A stretch of 64,000 nt of DNA from Caldilineaceae bacterium (lineage in GTDB: Bacteria; Chloroflexota; Anaerolineae; Caldilineales; Caldilineaceae): NCBI GenBank assembly GCA_022823185.1, contig JAJDXQ010000005.1, positions 1 to 64,000 on the forward strand, written 5' to 3'. The notes beneath the pieces are model-generated. The model saw nothing but the letters and a program-made list of their open reading frames with translations. It did not search any database and was not told the origin of the DNA. The translations under genes and the position numbers were made by a program. Position 1 is the first letter of the stretch. Each line of letters opens with the position of its first letter. Shown piece after piece: positions 31,925 to 42,836 of this stretch.

Positions 31925-34534
31925 TTACGCCTTGCCCTGGCGCAGCCGCAGCGCGTTGATGACCACACTGACGCTCGAAAGCGCCATCGCTGCCGCGGCA
32001 AGGATCGGGTGAAGCTGCTGCAGAAACGCCGGCGCCCACCAGAAAGGAGCCAAGGCCCCCGCCGCGATTGGAAGTAACGCGACATTGTAACCAAATGCCC
32101 AACTCAGATTCTGCCGGATATTGCGCATCGTCGCCTGGGACAGCGCGATCGCCTGTGGAACACTGCGCAGGTCGCCCCGAATGAGCGTCACATCGGCTGC
32201 CTCCATCGCCACGTCCGTGCCTGCCCCAATCGCAATGCCCACATCGGCCTGGGCCAGCGCCGGCGCGTCATTGATCCCATCTCCCAGCATCGCCACCCGG
32301 AACCCTTCTGCCTGCAAAGCCTTTACCTGTTCAACCTTCTGGCCTGGCAGCAGCTCCGCAATGACCCGGTTGATGCCAACCTCTCTCGCGATTGCATCAG
32401 CGGTCGCCTGATTGTCTCCTGTCAGCATCGCCACGGTCATCCCCATCCTCCGCAGCGTGGCCACTGCCTCGCTCGAACCTTCCTTCACCGTGTCAGCTAC
32501 CGCGATCAGGCCGGCCGCCTCTCCGTCAATCGCGATCCAGATCGTTGATTTAGCCTCGGCCTGAAGTTCATCGTAGCGCGACACAAGCCCTTGCAGATCG
32601 ACCTCTTCCTGTTCCATCAACCTTAGATTGCCAAGCAGAATCCTCTTGCCGTCAACCCGCGCCGAGACGCCATGGCCCGCCACAGCCTCAAAATCCTCCG
32701 GCTCAGCCAGATCCAGACCGCTCGCCTGGGCTGCCCTTACAATTGCCTCGCCAAAGGGATGTTCCGACCCCCTTTCAGCCGAAGCCGCCAGCCGCAGCAA
32801 CTCTGTTCCCCCGGCCGGCTTAGCCGGGCCCTGCCCCCCGTTGCCACCTCCTGAAACGCTCACATCCTCGCTTACCACCAGGTCGGTAACAACCGGCTCT
32901 CCCTGCGTAATCGTTCCCGTCTTGTCCAACAATACCGCGGTCAGCTTCTGCGTCTGTTCCAGGGCGACGCTGTTCTTGAAAAGTATGCCCATCCCCGCGC
33001 CCTTGCCAATGCCGACCATGATCGACGTAGGCGTCGCCAGGCCCATCGCGCAAGGGCAGGCGATGACCAGCACCGCGACCACTCGTAGGAGCGCAGGCAC
33101 AAAGCCCGCCCCAGCCAGCATCCATACCGCAAACGTTACACAGGCCAATCCGACGACCGCCGGCACAAAGTAGGCCGCCACCTGGTCGACAACCCGCTGG
33201 ATGGGCGCCTTGCTGCCCTGCGCCTCCTCGACCAGCCTGATGATCTGTGCCAGCGCCGTCTCTCTGCCCACCTTGGTTGCCTCAACCCCGATCAGGCCCT
33301 GTTTGTTCAATGTCGCGCCGAAGACTTCACTGCCGACCGCCTTCCCCACCGGCATGCTCTCGCCGGTAAACATGCTCTCGTCAACGCTGGTCCCGCCCGA
33401 CATCACGATTCCGTCCACCGGTATCTTTTCACCCGGCCGCACAATCACCATGTCCCCGACAACAACTTCCTCCACGGGGATATCCAGCTCCTCACCCGCA
33501 CGCACGACCCGGGCCGTCCTGCTCTGCAGCCCCATAAGCTCTCGAATCGCCGCGCTTGTCTTCCCTTTTGCCCTGGCCTCGAGCAACTTACCCAAAACGA
33601 TCAATGTGATGATGACCGCGGACGTTTCGAAATAGACGTGCCCGCCCAGCGCATCGCTGCCAACAGAAAGCGCCGCCAGAACCGCCAGACTGAAACCATA
33701 CGCAACCGATGTTCCCATCGCCACCAGAACATCCATATTCGCGCTGCGATTGCGCAGGCTCTTGAATGCGCCTACATAGTAGTCCCAGCCCACGTAAAAC
33801 TGCACTGGCGTTGCCAGCGCAAGAAGCAGCCAGTTCACCCAGCCGCTGTGCGCCCATGCGCCGAGAAGCCCGAAGTCTCTCCCCATGCTGACAATCAACA
33901 AGGGCACTGAGAACGCAAGACCTACTGACAGGCGCACGACCTGGTGGCGAATCGCAGCCGCACGCGCCGCGGCCTCCGCGTCCTCGATCTCCTCCTCATC
34001 AACTTCCGCTACAGGGTTAAGGACCTTGCGATCGGCCCCGTTGGCGGCGGGCGGCAAGACCCCTCCAACGACCGGCGGCGCGCTGGGCTCTGGCGACGCC
34101 ACCGCAAGGGTATCGTAACCTGCCCTACGGATCGCGTCGACGATAGGGGAGCGCGCGCCTAACCCGCTGATATACTCCACGTGCGCCTGTTCGCCGGCGA
34201 AGTTGACATTCGCGTAGACAACCCCGTCAACTTCCCTGATTGCCTTCTCCACTGCATTGACACAGGCAGTGCATGACATGCCCAAAACCGGCAAAGAAAG
34301 CGTAAGCGTCGGAATCTTATAGCCGGCGCGCTTGACCAGCTGGCGCACCTCAACCAGCGACTCATTCGCGTCCCCATTCGTCGAATCAACTGTCAGTGTA
34401 AGACGCTCGGTCGCGAAATTGACCACAGCGTCCTTCACAGCTTCGGCCTGCCTGCTGCTGGCCTCCACCGAAGCCGCGCAGCCTTGACAGGTCATGCCAA
34501 TCACCGGAACGGTCAACTGTCTGGTCTCGTTCAT
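31925..34534 (-). CDS. copA: Copper-type P1B ATPase with two N-terminal HMA domains
   Basis: [37 protein letters not shown] motif [54 protein letters not shown]. Confidence 0.93.
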   Translation of the reverse strand: MNETRQLTVPVIGMTCQGCAASVEASSRQAEAVKDAVVNFATERLTLTVDSTNGDANESLVEVRQLVKRAGYKIPTLTLSLPVLGMSCTACVNAVEKAIREVDGVVYANVNFAGEQAHVEYISGLGARSPIVDAIRRAGYDTLAVASPEPSAPPVVGGVLPPAANGADRKVLNPVAEVDEEEIEDAEAAARAAAIRHQVVRLSVGLAFSVPLLIVSMGRDFGLLGAWAHSGWVNWLLLALATPVQFYVGWDYYVGAFKSLRNRSANMDVLVAMGTSVAYGFSLAVLAALSVGSDALGGHVYFETSAVIITLIVLGKLLEARAKGKTSAAIRELMGLQSRTARVVRAGEELDIPVEEVVVGDMVIVRPGEKIPVDGIVMSGGTSVDESMFTGESMPVGKAVGSEVFGATLNKQGLIGVEATKVGRETALAQIIRLVEEAQGSKAPIQRVVDQVAAYFVPAVVGLACVTFAVWMLAGAGFVPALLRVVAVLVIACPCAMGLATPTSIMVGIGKGAGMGILFKNSVALEQTQKLTAVLLDKTGTITQGEPVVTDLVVSEDVSVSGGGNGGQGPAKPAGGTELLRLAASAERGSEHPFGEAIVRAAQASGLDLAEPEDFEAVAGHGVSARVDGKRILLGNLRLMEQEEVDLQGLVSRYDELQAEAKSTIWIAIDGEAAGLIAVADTVKEGSSEAVATLRRMGMTVAMLTGDNQATADAIAREVGINRVIAELLPGQKVEQVKALQAEGFRVAMLGDGINDAPALAQADVGIAIGAGTDVAMEAADVTLIRGDLRSVPQAIALSQATMRNIRQNLSWAFGYNVALLPIAAGALAPFWWAPAFLQQLHPILAAAAMALSSVSVVINALRLRQGKA

Positions 34535-35041
34535 GTCCTGGTACCGGTCCTTGTCCACCCCTATAGACCAATTCTCGGCCTCTCTCGAGCGATTTTGGAC
34601 GGCGAACCTCGCCTTGCCCCCCGATTTTCCCATACAGTATCACATTGGTACGGGTCGCGAAAAATTGGTTCCGAATGGCGCAGTTTTCCTGTCCACCGAC
34701 CTGCAACGCCTTTCCAACCCGCCAGCCGTCAATCATCCCCTGCCAACCGGCTCCCTGGCCCCTCCTTCACCGGTCTCCACTCCACTCCAGGCCCCGCCCT
34801 GCCCCTCCGTGGATCAACCGCCTTTCCCCTTCCTTGAACACTGTTGCCGTCTATGCTAAATTGCCCTCACGGCAACAGCCAGCCAGCATGACCCAGTGCT
34901 GGGAACGGACTTTTCAGCCCCCTGCTACGCAGATCCGACAACCGGACCCGATTCCGCCTACATCCCTCCTACGAGAATGCTTGTCCCCCCTCATGTTCGC
35001 ATGTCCGAGGGATCGCGTTGACTCAAAACAGGGAGACGCAG

Positions 35042-37306
35042 ATGTCAACCGAGTTGATTGGCTACACAGACAGGCTGAGCGTCGCGCCGGGTGAAAAGAT
35101 TCGTTTCATGGTCAGCACGGACCTGCCGGCCTACAGTTCAGCCTTGGTTCGTTTGGTCCACGGTGATGAAAACCCCTCCGGACCCGGCTTCAAGGAACAG
35201 AGAGTGGACTCCGCCATCGACGGCGCCAGGCCCGGCCGAAAACAGTTCGCCCGCGCCGGCTCTTTCGTCCTTGTTGCAGACCAGCCCCCGCTCAGCCAGT
35301 TGACCAGTTTCACCATTCAGGCCTGGATCTTCCCCACTACGCCCTTGCTGGGAGAAACACAGGGCCTGCTGAGCAAATGGTCCGAACAGAAGGGCGGCTT
35401 CTGCCTCGCTGTCGGCGCCGATGGGGCCCTGGAGCTATGGCTGGGCAATGCCTCCGAGAGCCGTCGATTCAGTACCGACACGCCGATGCGGGCCCGCGAA
35501 TGGTACTTTGTCGCCGCCTCCTTTGACAGCCAGAGCGGGCGTCTGCGCCTGGTACAGGACGCCCTCGCCAACTGGCCTTCCGATTCATCATCCATCGGAG
35601 TTGACAGTCTGTGCCAGGCCCCCCCCTCCAGCGACAACGACCGGCCGCTTCTCCTCGCCGCGACCGGCGTCCAGAATTCTCCTGCCTCCACGCACGCGGC
35701 CAAAGGACTCTTCAATGGCAAGATCGATAGCCCCAGGCTCTACAGTCGAGCGCTGGAAGAGACCGAAGTCGACCAGCTGAGTCAGCACATTCCGCCCGCC
35801 GATGTGGCCGGCGACGATCTGGTCGCCGCCTGGGATTTCTCATTGAATCCCTCCTCGTCAAGAGTGGCAGACATCGGGAAACACTGCCTGCACGGCATCG
35901 CCGTCAACATGCCCGCGCGCGCGGCAACCGGACGTAACTGGAACGCCCAGAAGGCAGACCACAAGCAGGCTCCGACTCAGTACGGCGCCATCCACTTTCA
36001 CCAGGACGACCTTGAAAATGCCGGATGGCAACCGGACTTCGAGCTGACCGTGCCTGCAGGCCTGCGCAGCGGCGTCTATGCCGCACGCCTGCATGGCGAA
36101 GGAGTCAAGGACCATGTCCCCTTCATCATTCGACCGCCCATCGGAACGGCCCGAGCCCCCATTCTCTTCCTCGTGCCCACCTTCACCTACCTGGCCTATG
36201 CCAACGACCGCATGGATGCGGCCCACGCCCTCTTCGCCGACATCCCCTTCAGCGAATCCCGCCGGCACCCCCTCGATAGCTACCTTGCCGAGCATCCTGA
36301 GTTCGCGATGTCCCTTTACGACTCCCACTCAGATGGCTCCGGCTGTTGCTACGCTTCCAGCTTGCGCCCTCTCGTCAACATGCGCCCCGACTACCGCCAT
36401 ATCCTGACGGACAGCCCGCGCAATCTGGGCGCCGATCTCTACCTGGTTGACTGGCTCGAACAGGAAAACTTCGCCTACGACGTCGCCGCTGACGAGGATC
36501 TCCATCACGATGGCCCCGGCCTCCTGTCAAACTACAGAGTCCTGGTTACAGGCACACACCCCGAATACTGGACAGCCCAGATGATGGACGCGCTGGAACA
36601 GTTCCTTGCCCAGGGCGGCCGCCTCGCCTATCTGGGCGGAAACGGCTTCTACTGGGTGACCAGTGTCGATCGCGAGCGGCCGCACGTCATCGAAGTTCGC
36701 CGCGGCATGGGCGGGACGCGCGCCTGGAACTCCGCGCCCGGTGAGTGTCACCACAGCGCGACCGGAGAGCTCGGCGGGCTGTGGCGTCACCGAGGGCGTT
36801 CACCTAACAGACTCACCGGCATCGGCTTCACCGCCCAGGGCTGGGGAGATCCCGCGCCCGGCTACTCGCGCCAGCCCGGCAGCTTTGACCCAAGGGCGGC
36901 CTTCATCTTCGAAGGAATCTCGGAACGCGAGACCATCGGCGACTTCGGCTTGGTCTTCGATGGCGCCGCCGGAGACGAACTTGACCGCATCGACTTCAGC
37001 CAGGGCACGCCCCACCACACGCTCCTCTTGGCCTCTTCCGGGGGACACGGGCCGTCAATCAATCCGGTCATCGAAGACTTCCTCCAGGTTGACAGCAGGC
37101 TGCTCTCCAAAGACCAGACCAATGTCCGCGCCGACATGGTCTACTTCGAAACGCCAAACAACGGGGCCGTCTTTTCCGTGGGCTCGATCTGCTGGTGTGC
37201 CAGCCTGTCACACAACAACTACGACAACAACGTGTCCCGCATCACCCGCAATGTCCTGACCGCCTTCGCTTCGTCCCCGCAACTCCCTCCAGCGCAGGGA
37301 TCCTGA
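35042..37306 (+). CDS. LamG domain plus N,N-dimethylformamidase beta-subunit-like protein
   Basis: N-terminal domain, LamG-like FTIQAWIFPTTP..GLLSKW..GGFCLAVGADGALELWLG, C-terminal APILFLVPTFTYLAYAND..., GPGLLSNYRVLVTGTHPEYWTAQMMDALEQFLAQGGRLAYLGGNGFYWVTSVD. Confidence 0.75.
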   Translation: MSTELIGYTDRLSVAPGEKIRFMVSTDLPAYSSALVRLVHGDENPSGPGFKEQRVDSAIDGARPGRKQFARAGSFVLVADQPPLSQLTSFTIQAWIFPTTPLLGETQGLLSKWSEQKGGFCLAVGADGALELWLGNASESRRFSTDTPMRAREWYFVAASFDSQSGRLRLVQDALANWPSDSSSIGVDSLCQAPPSSDNDRPLLLAATGVQNSPASTHAAKGLFNGKIDSPRLYSRALEETEVDQLSQHIPPADVAGDDLVAAWDFSLNPSSSRVADIGKHCLHGIAVNMPARAATGRNWNAQKADHKQAPTQYGAIHFHQDDLENAGWQPDFELTVPAGLRSGVYAARLHGEGVKDHVPFIIRPPIGTARAPILFLVPTFTYLAYANDRMDAAHALFADIPFSESRRHPLDSYLAEHPEFAMSLYDSHSDGSGCCYASSLRPLVNMRPDYRHILTDSPRNLGADLYLVDWLEQENFAYDVAADEDLHHDGPGLLSNYRVLVTGTHPEYWTAQMMDALEQFLAQGGRLAYLGGNGFYWVTSVDRERPHVIEVRRGMGGTRAWNSAPGECHHSATGELGGLWRHRGRSPNRLTGIGFTAQGWGDPAPGYSRQPGSFDPRAAFIFEGISERETIGDFGLVFDGAAGDELDRIDFSQGTPHHTLLLASSGGHGPSINPVIEDFLQVDSRLLSKDQTNVRADMVYFETPNNGAVFSVGSICWCASLSHNNYDNNVSRITRNVLTAFASSPQLPPAQGS

Positions 37307-37741
37307 CCATTCAGACAGTCTCCTCTCCTACCCAATGACCAGTGGAAGTCCGCCTCGCGGGAACACACCAGATCCTGGTCAGTTCCCCCCACAAGCTCTC
37401 AGGCGTAAACCAGACCTGAAATGACCGATCCGACCATCGTCCTGCCTATCTTGCCGTGTTTGCCGCCCCGAATCCACCGTAGTAAAATTCCGCCCAGAAT
37501 CTTCACCCCTCTTGTTCGAGAACATAACGCGAGAAGGGCCAGCGAAGGTGAGTTTCCGTCCGACCGATATGCTGGAAAGACCTGTGTGTGCGGCTGCAAA
37601 CCTGCCGCCCCAAAGTACAGCAAGTTCCTCGTGTCCGCCATCGCATTCGTCCAGATTGCTTCACACGTCAGTCCGGCGGCCCCTTCAATGATTTCCACCT
37701 ACTCCGCGCGGCGGATGCCCTAAAATAAGGAGAACACTTCA

Positions 37742-38539
37742 ATGCAATCAGCCGATAATTCACGAGGCGAGAACGGCTACAAAACCTTGACCCAAACCCA
37801 GGTCGCCCGTTTCTGGGAAGACGGCTTCCTGGTCGTCGGAAAGGTGCTCGACGACGACCTGATCGAGGCAATGCGCGCCGAGTACGACGCCGAATTCTCC
37901 CCGGCCCGCCGCGCGGAACAGCCCATCCGAAACCTGGCCGTCTTCGAAGATGACCACGACCATGGTGAGGACGACGAACAGGAGATGCTTCAGTTCATGC
38001 AGATATCCGAGCACAACCTGCAGTTCAACAGGCTCACCTACCATAGCGGCATCCTCGACATAATCGAAGACCTGATCGGCCCCAACATCCAGCTGTTCCA
38101 CAACCAGGCCCTGTACAAACCCCCGCGCCACGGAGGCCCCATCTTCTGGCACCAGGACAATGCCTACTGGAGATGCCTGCCCGCCAACCTGGTCAGCTGC
38201 TGGCTCACCCTCGACGACGTCGACCTGAGCAACGGCGCCATGCAATTCATCCCAGGCTCACATCTGCGCCCAATGCTCCACGACCAGGCCCAGGGCAGCG
38301 ATGTCCTCCTTGACATGGGCAAGGCGGTCGACGACAGCCAGGCTGTCGTCGGCGACCTGCCAGCAGGAGGCATTACCCTGCATCACTGTCAGACCTTGCA
38401 CCGCACCGCGCCCAACACGACCGACCGCCAGCGACGCGCCCTCGCCATCCACTTCATGACGCCCGGCACCAAGTCCGCCCGCACAGGGGAGACAATCCCG
38501 GTGAACTTCAGCCATCCCATGCTCCGCATGCGTGTCTGA
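37742..38539 (+). CDS. Phytanoyl-CoA dioxygenase (PhyH) family protein 1
   Basis: FWEDGFLVVGKVLDDDLIEAMRAEYD; Fe-binding FWHQDNAYW (HxD) ... GAMQFIPGSH; LHHCQTLHRTAPN. Confidence 0.88.
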   Translation: MQSADNSRGENGYKTLTQTQVARFWEDGFLVVGKVLDDDLIEAMRAEYDAEFSPARRAEQPIRNLAVFEDDHDHGEDDEQEMLQFMQISEHNLQFNRLTYHSGILDIIEDLIGPNIQLFHNQALYKPPRHGGPIFWHQDNAYWRCLPANLVSCWLTLDDVDLSNGAMQFIPGSHLRPMLHDQAQGSDVLLDMGKAVDDSQAVVGDLPAGGITLHHCQTLHRTAPNTTDRQRRALAIHFMTPGTKSARTGETIPVNFSHPMLRMRV

Positions 38540-38641
38540 ATGCAAGTCCTCTGGTAGGAGACGTCATACCGACCGAAGCGTAAACCAATGAAGGCATGCA
38601 ACTGAGATGAAACTGAAACGCCGCGGCGTAATTCGACTGCC

Positions 38642-39691
38642 GTGAGTCCCGCCAACCCATTTCTTGCCATTGGCAACTGCACGCTCGACGACGTAGTTAC
38701 TCCCGACGGCCAAATCTCTCCGCGGCAGCTTGGCGGCAACGCCGTCTACACTGCCGCCGGAATGCGCCTCTGGAACGTTGACGTCAGCCTCGTCAGTGTC
38801 GTCGGCGCCGACTATCCCGCCGTCTGGTTGGAGCAGTTGGCCGACGCCGGAATCGACATCTCCACCGTCGCCCGCATCGAAGAACCCCATCTCCTCCGCG
38901 CGCGATCCTTTTATTTCCCCGACGGCAGTCGCACCGATCGCCTCAAGGAGGCCCAAGCGCTCCTTCCCGCCAACGCCGGCGAAACGCTCGATCTCGAAAG
39001 CGAGTACGCCGACACCGGCAGCCCTCTCCATCGCCGTATCTGGCCCTCCTTCTGTCCCGACCTGTCCCAGTGGGCCGACCAGCTGGGTGCTGCAGCCTAC
39101 GCCCACATAGCGCCCGGGCCGCTTCCAAGAAATCGCGCAAACGCCTCTTTTCTCAAGCGCCGCCGCCGCGGCCAGGTCGAGATTACATTCGACTGGCCCT
39201 GGTGGGACTGGGACCAAGAGGCACATGCCGACGTCGACCTTCTCCGCAACATTGACTACCTGCTCCCCAGCATCGAGGAACTGACCATTCACGCCGATGC
39301 CGCGGAGGGCGCAAAAACCGTAACGGATAACCCCGACGGCCACGCCTTCGACGTTGCGCGCCGGCTGCTCGCGAAAGGTCCGAAAGGCGTCGGCGTAAAG
39401 ATGGGCGCGCGCGGAATGCGCCTTCTCCTTCAGAACCAGAAGCGCTGGTTCGACATCCCAACCTTCCCCACCACAGCCGTCGACCCCACCGGAGCCGGCG
39501 ACGCCTTTTGCGGCGGCTTCCTCGTCGGCCTCGCCCACACGGACGACCCTGTCGAGGCCGCCCTCTACGGCGCCGTCTCGGCCTCATTCATCATCGAAGA
39601 TTTCGGCGTCCTACACTCTCTCCAGGTCAACGCCCGTCAGGCTCGTTCGAGGTTGCGTCGTCTCCAAGCGCTCCTCGCCCTCCAGAAATAG
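38642..39691 (+). CDS. PfkB-family carbohydrate kinase
   Basis: LGGNAVYTAAGMRLWNVDVSLVSVVGADYP; signature VDPTGAGDAFCGGFLVGLA; probable GTG start. Confidence 0.85.
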   Translation: MSPANPFLAIGNCTLDDVVTPDGQISPRQLGGNAVYTAAGMRLWNVDVSLVSVVGADYPAVWLEQLADAGIDISTVARIEEPHLLRARSFYFPDGSRTDRLKEAQALLPANAGETLDLESEYADTGSPLHRRIWPSFCPDLSQWADQLGAAAYAHIAPGPLPRNRANASFLKRRRRGQVEITFDWPWWDWDQEAHADVDLLRNIDYLLPSIEELTIHADAAEGAKTVTDNPDGHAFDVARRLLAKGPKGVGVKMGARGMRLLLQNQKRWFDIPTFPTTAVDPTGAGDAFCGGFLVGLAHTDDPVEAALYGAVSASFIIEDFGVLHSLQVNARQARSRLRRLQALLALQK

Positions 39692-39696
39692 GCAGG

Positions 39697-39725
39697 TTGA
39701 CATTAAAATATGCTTTTGTTAGATT
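39697..39725 (+). promoter_or_regulatory. Putative sigma70-type promoter upstream of SBP gene
   Basis: TTGACA (39697-39702) with TTAGAT/TAGATT at 16-17 bp. Confidence 0.45.
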
Positions 39726-39841
39726 TGGGCAGATTCCCGCGGCAATCCTGCTCTCCCGCCATTCTCATCCCGTCCCCCTGCAGGCGGCGACATTCATTCC
39801 ACTCGTAGTTGAAAGAACACATTCAAGTTGAGGAGACCAAC

Positions 39842-41485
39842 ATGAAATCGACGCATCGTGTGACGAGACATTTGCTGATTCTGGTTCTCTTGAGTTCGCT
39901 CTTTATCGCCTGTGTCGCCGCGCCGGTGACGCCCGACGAATCCGCAACCACCTCTGAATCGATGGAGAGCGAAGGTCCAAAGATGGGCGGTGTCGTGACC
40001 GGGTTCGTCTCCTCCGACCCGCAGAACTTCGATCCGGCCGCCATCGCCGGTTGGGATCAAGGGGTCATCGCTCCCAATCTGCTGGAAGGTCTCTTCCGTC
40101 TTTCGCCCGACGGCCGCGAAATCGAACCGGCCATCGCCGAGAGCTTTGACGTTTCCGAGGACGGAAAAACCTGGATCTTCAATCTGCGTTCAGGAGCGAA
40201 ATTCCACAACGGGCGTGAAATCACCGCGGATGACTTCAAGTATAGCTTCGAACGCGTGCTGAATCCGGAAACCAGGAGCCCCAAGGCGTGGATGCTTTCG
40301 ATCGTGGTTGGCGCAGGTGACTTCCAGGACGGCGCAGCCGACGAAGTCACCGGTATCCGCGTCGTGGACGCTCAAACCCTGGAGATTGAGCTGGCCGAAC
40401 CTCTGGCGCCATTCAAGTCCATGCTCGCCAGCATCAATTTGGCAGTCGTACCCCAGGAGGAAGTTGAAAAGTGGGGCGAAGACTTCGGCCAGAACGTCGT
40501 CTCAGCCGGGCCATTCTCATTGGGTGAGTGGAATCTCAACCAGGACGTAACGCTCAACGCCTTCGAGGAGTACTGGAACGGGAGACCCTATCTGGATGCC
40601 GTGACCTTCCGCTTCATCGGCGATGAAAACACGCGTATCGTCGAACTGGATGCCGGCAGGTTGGATATGGCCTGGGTTCCTCCGGCCCACTGGGAAAGGT
40701 TCAGCACTGACCCGGTTTACAAGGAAAAACTCGGCTGGGCCGAGACGTTCCACACCGATTTCATCGCCGTAAACCTGGAAAGTGAGCCTTTCGGCGCCAA
40801 TCCCAAACTGCGGCAGGCCGTTCGCTACGCGCTCGACCTGGATGCCGTGATCGCCAGCCTGCAGGGCCGCGCCACGGTTGCCCAGGGTATCCTCCCTCCC
40901 GGCCTGCTTGGCTTCGATGAAAGCGCCATGCTGAACTATCCCGTCAATCTCGAGTCCGCCAAAGCGCTGATGGCCGAGGCCGGCTACGCCGACGGCCTTC
41001 CCGGAACGTTCGATGTCATTCTCCCGCCGTGGGGCAACCTGATCAAGCTCCTTGAAATCTATCAAGCGAACCTGAAGGAGATCGGCATCAATATTGAGAT
41101 CAGGCCGACCGAGTTCGGGCCCTATATGGAAGCGCTTGAAACCGGCAACTACGACCTGGCCTGGATGTACCGGGTAACAGACTATGCGGACCCGGATGGC
41201 TTCTACTTCCCGCTCATGCACTCCGATAACCTCGGCGCGGGCGGCAACTACGCACGCTATGCCAACGCCGATGTGGACGCCAACATCGCTACAGCCCGCG
41301 CCACCATCGACGATGCGGAACGAGCTCGCCTATACCAGGCCGTGGACGCTCAGTTCGCCGAGGACCTCCCATACATTCCCTTGACGCACAACATCTACGT
41401 CGACGTATCCCGGCCCCGCGTCCAGAACTATGTCCCGTCTCCGATGGACACGCACATGTTCCACAGAGTGTGGGTGGAAGAGTAG
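39842..41485 (+). CDS. Family 5 (peptide/oligopeptide-type) ABC substrate-binding lipoprotein
   Basis: Lipobox LLSSLFIACVAAP; LEGLFRLSPDGREIEPAIAESFDVSEDGKTWIFNLRSGAKFHNGREITADDFKYSFERVLNPETRSP. Confidence 0.92.
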   Translation: MKSTHRVTRHLLILVLLSSLFIACVAAPVTPDESATTSESMESEGPKMGGVVTGFVSSDPQNFDPAAIAGWDQGVIAPNLLEGLFRLSPDGREIEPAIAESFDVSEDGKTWIFNLRSGAKFHNGREITADDFKYSFERVLNPETRSPKAWMLSIVVGAGDFQDGAADEVTGIRVVDAQTLEIELAEPLAPFKSMLASINLAVVPQEEVEKWGEDFGQNVVSAGPFSLGEWNLNQDVTLNAFEEYWNGRPYLDAVTFRFIGDENTRIVELDAGRLDMAWVPPAHWERFSTDPVYKEKLGWAETFHTDFIAVNLESEPFGANPKLRQAVRYALDLDAVIASLQGRATVAQGILPPGLLGFDESAMLNYPVNLESAKALMAEAGYADGLPGTFDVILPPWGNLIKLLEIYQANLKEIGINIEIRPTEFGPYMEALETGNYDLAWMYRVTDYADPDGFYFPLMHSDNLGAGGNYARYANADVDANIATARATIDDAERARLYQAVDAQFAEDLPYIPLTHNIYVDVSRPRVQNYVPSPMDTHMFHRVWVEE

Positions 41486-41544
41486 GAATCGGCGCGGGCC
41501 TTGGTGGACAGTATGTATCAGGAGTTCTGAAACCGACAGACTGT

Positions 41545-41582
41545 GCGCCGCACGCGCTGCCTTCCCCGAACGCGTGCGGCGC
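41545..41582 (+). promoter_or_regulatory. Post-SBP intercistronic hairpin
   Basis: Perfect 12-bp stem gcgccgcacgcg (41545-41556) / cgcgtgcggcgc (41571-41582), 14-nt loop, directly upstream of the phyH start. Confidence 0.65.
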
Positions 41583-41592
41583 GCCCTGCCGC

Positions 41593-42732
41593 ATGGAGGA
41601 CCACATGACGGTGAAAGAAAGTACGGCCGACAGTTACTTCAGCGCCGGCAAAGAACTGGCATACACCTTGGGCAACCGCGGCCCGATTCGCTTCAATGAA
41701 GATGGATCCCTCGACCAGGAAATCGTTGACGCCTACTGGCGCTGCGGATTCTATGTCCTGGAGGGCGTCTTGAGCCCGGCTGAGCTCCGCGACCTCCAGG
41801 ATGACATGGAACATGCTTTGGAACGCGCGCCCTTCACCAAGGACGCAACCGTTGACACCCGGGGCCGACCTGCCCTTGGCAACGACCTGGAGCGTCCTAC
41901 GTATCGCTTTGCCAGACCACTGAGCGATCCCTATGGCGGCACAGACCTGGTCAGCGGCCGCCATCCAGCCAAGATGAGCGAACCGGCGCCGCCAGAAGGC
42001 GCTCCTGAATTCGTCATTTCCAGTATCGGCAGTCCCCTCCAGATCATGGACGCCTGCCTCCGCCTCTATGGTCACCCTCAACTGCTGGCAATCGCCGAAA
42101 CGATTAACGGGCCCGACTTTACCCCCTTTACCGAATCGGTCATCGTCAAACCGGCCGGCCTCGGTCCCTCTGTCGCGTGGCACCACGACGGAACCACCCA
42201 CTGGGACAGTCCCGACCTCGACGAAGGAACCCACGGCTTCAATTTCATGGCGCAGCTCTATGGCAGCACTGCCGAGAACGGTGTCTGGCTGTTGCCGGGC
42301 TCCCACAAACTGGGCAAACTGGACATCAAAAGGATGGTTGACGAGAACGGCTCGGACCGGTTGCCCGGCGCCGTGCCCATGATCTGCGAGCCAGGCGACG
42401 TTGTGATGTCCAATCGACAGGCCCTCCACGCCTCCTTTGCCAATACCTCTCCTGACAGAAGAATCACCATAAACTTCGGATTCCACCGCCGTCGGTCCGT
42501 CCTGAATGCCAGGACCGTCCACGCAGGGCAGGAAACCGTCTACGATGCCGACCGCATCCGTGAACGCTCTCGCGTCATCGCGCTTGCGATCGACGCACGC
42601 CAACAGCGCTTCCCTCACGAACCGCGCTACGTCTACCATCCTCTCGCCGGCGATGAAGACGCCAACCGCTGGACAGAGGAGACCCGCGCCGCCATTCTCA
42701 GGAACTACAATCTCAAAGATCTTGCGATCTGA
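41593..42732 (+). CDS. Phytanoyl-CoA dioxygenase (PhyH) family protein 2
   Basis: AYWRCGFYVLEGVLSPAELRDLQDDMEHAL; VAWHHDGTTHW (HxD); GVWLLPGSHKLG; QALHASFANTSPDRRITINFGF. Confidence 0.85.
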   Translation: MEDHMTVKESTADSYFSAGKELAYTLGNRGPIRFNEDGSLDQEIVDAYWRCGFYVLEGVLSPAELRDLQDDMEHALERAPFTKDATVDTRGRPALGNDLERPTYRFARPLSDPYGGTDLVSGRHPAKMSEPAPPEGAPEFVISSIGSPLQIMDACLRLYGHPQLLAIAETINGPDFTPFTESVIVKPAGLGPSVAWHHDGTTHWDSPDLDEGTHGFNFMAQLYGSTAENGVWLLPGSHKLGKLDIKRMVDENGSDRLPGAVPMICEPGDVVMSNRQALHASFANTSPDRRITINFGFHRRRSVLNARTVHAGQETVYDADRIRERSRVIALAIDARQQRFPHEPRYVYHPLAGDEDANRWTEETRAAILRNYNLKDLAI

Positions 42733-42836
42733 GGTAGCCTCAGTCGCTTCAGCCGCACTCTTGCACACCACAATCCGCCCAGTCAGTTCCGCTGGCATGA
42801 GTGTCCATTCCCTGATGGGGCTGGCGCCGTCCTGAC

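Noticed and set aside
41518-42798. 426-aa minus-strand ORF
   Set aside because: Antisense shadow of the PhyH gene at 41593-42732; no recognisable motifs.
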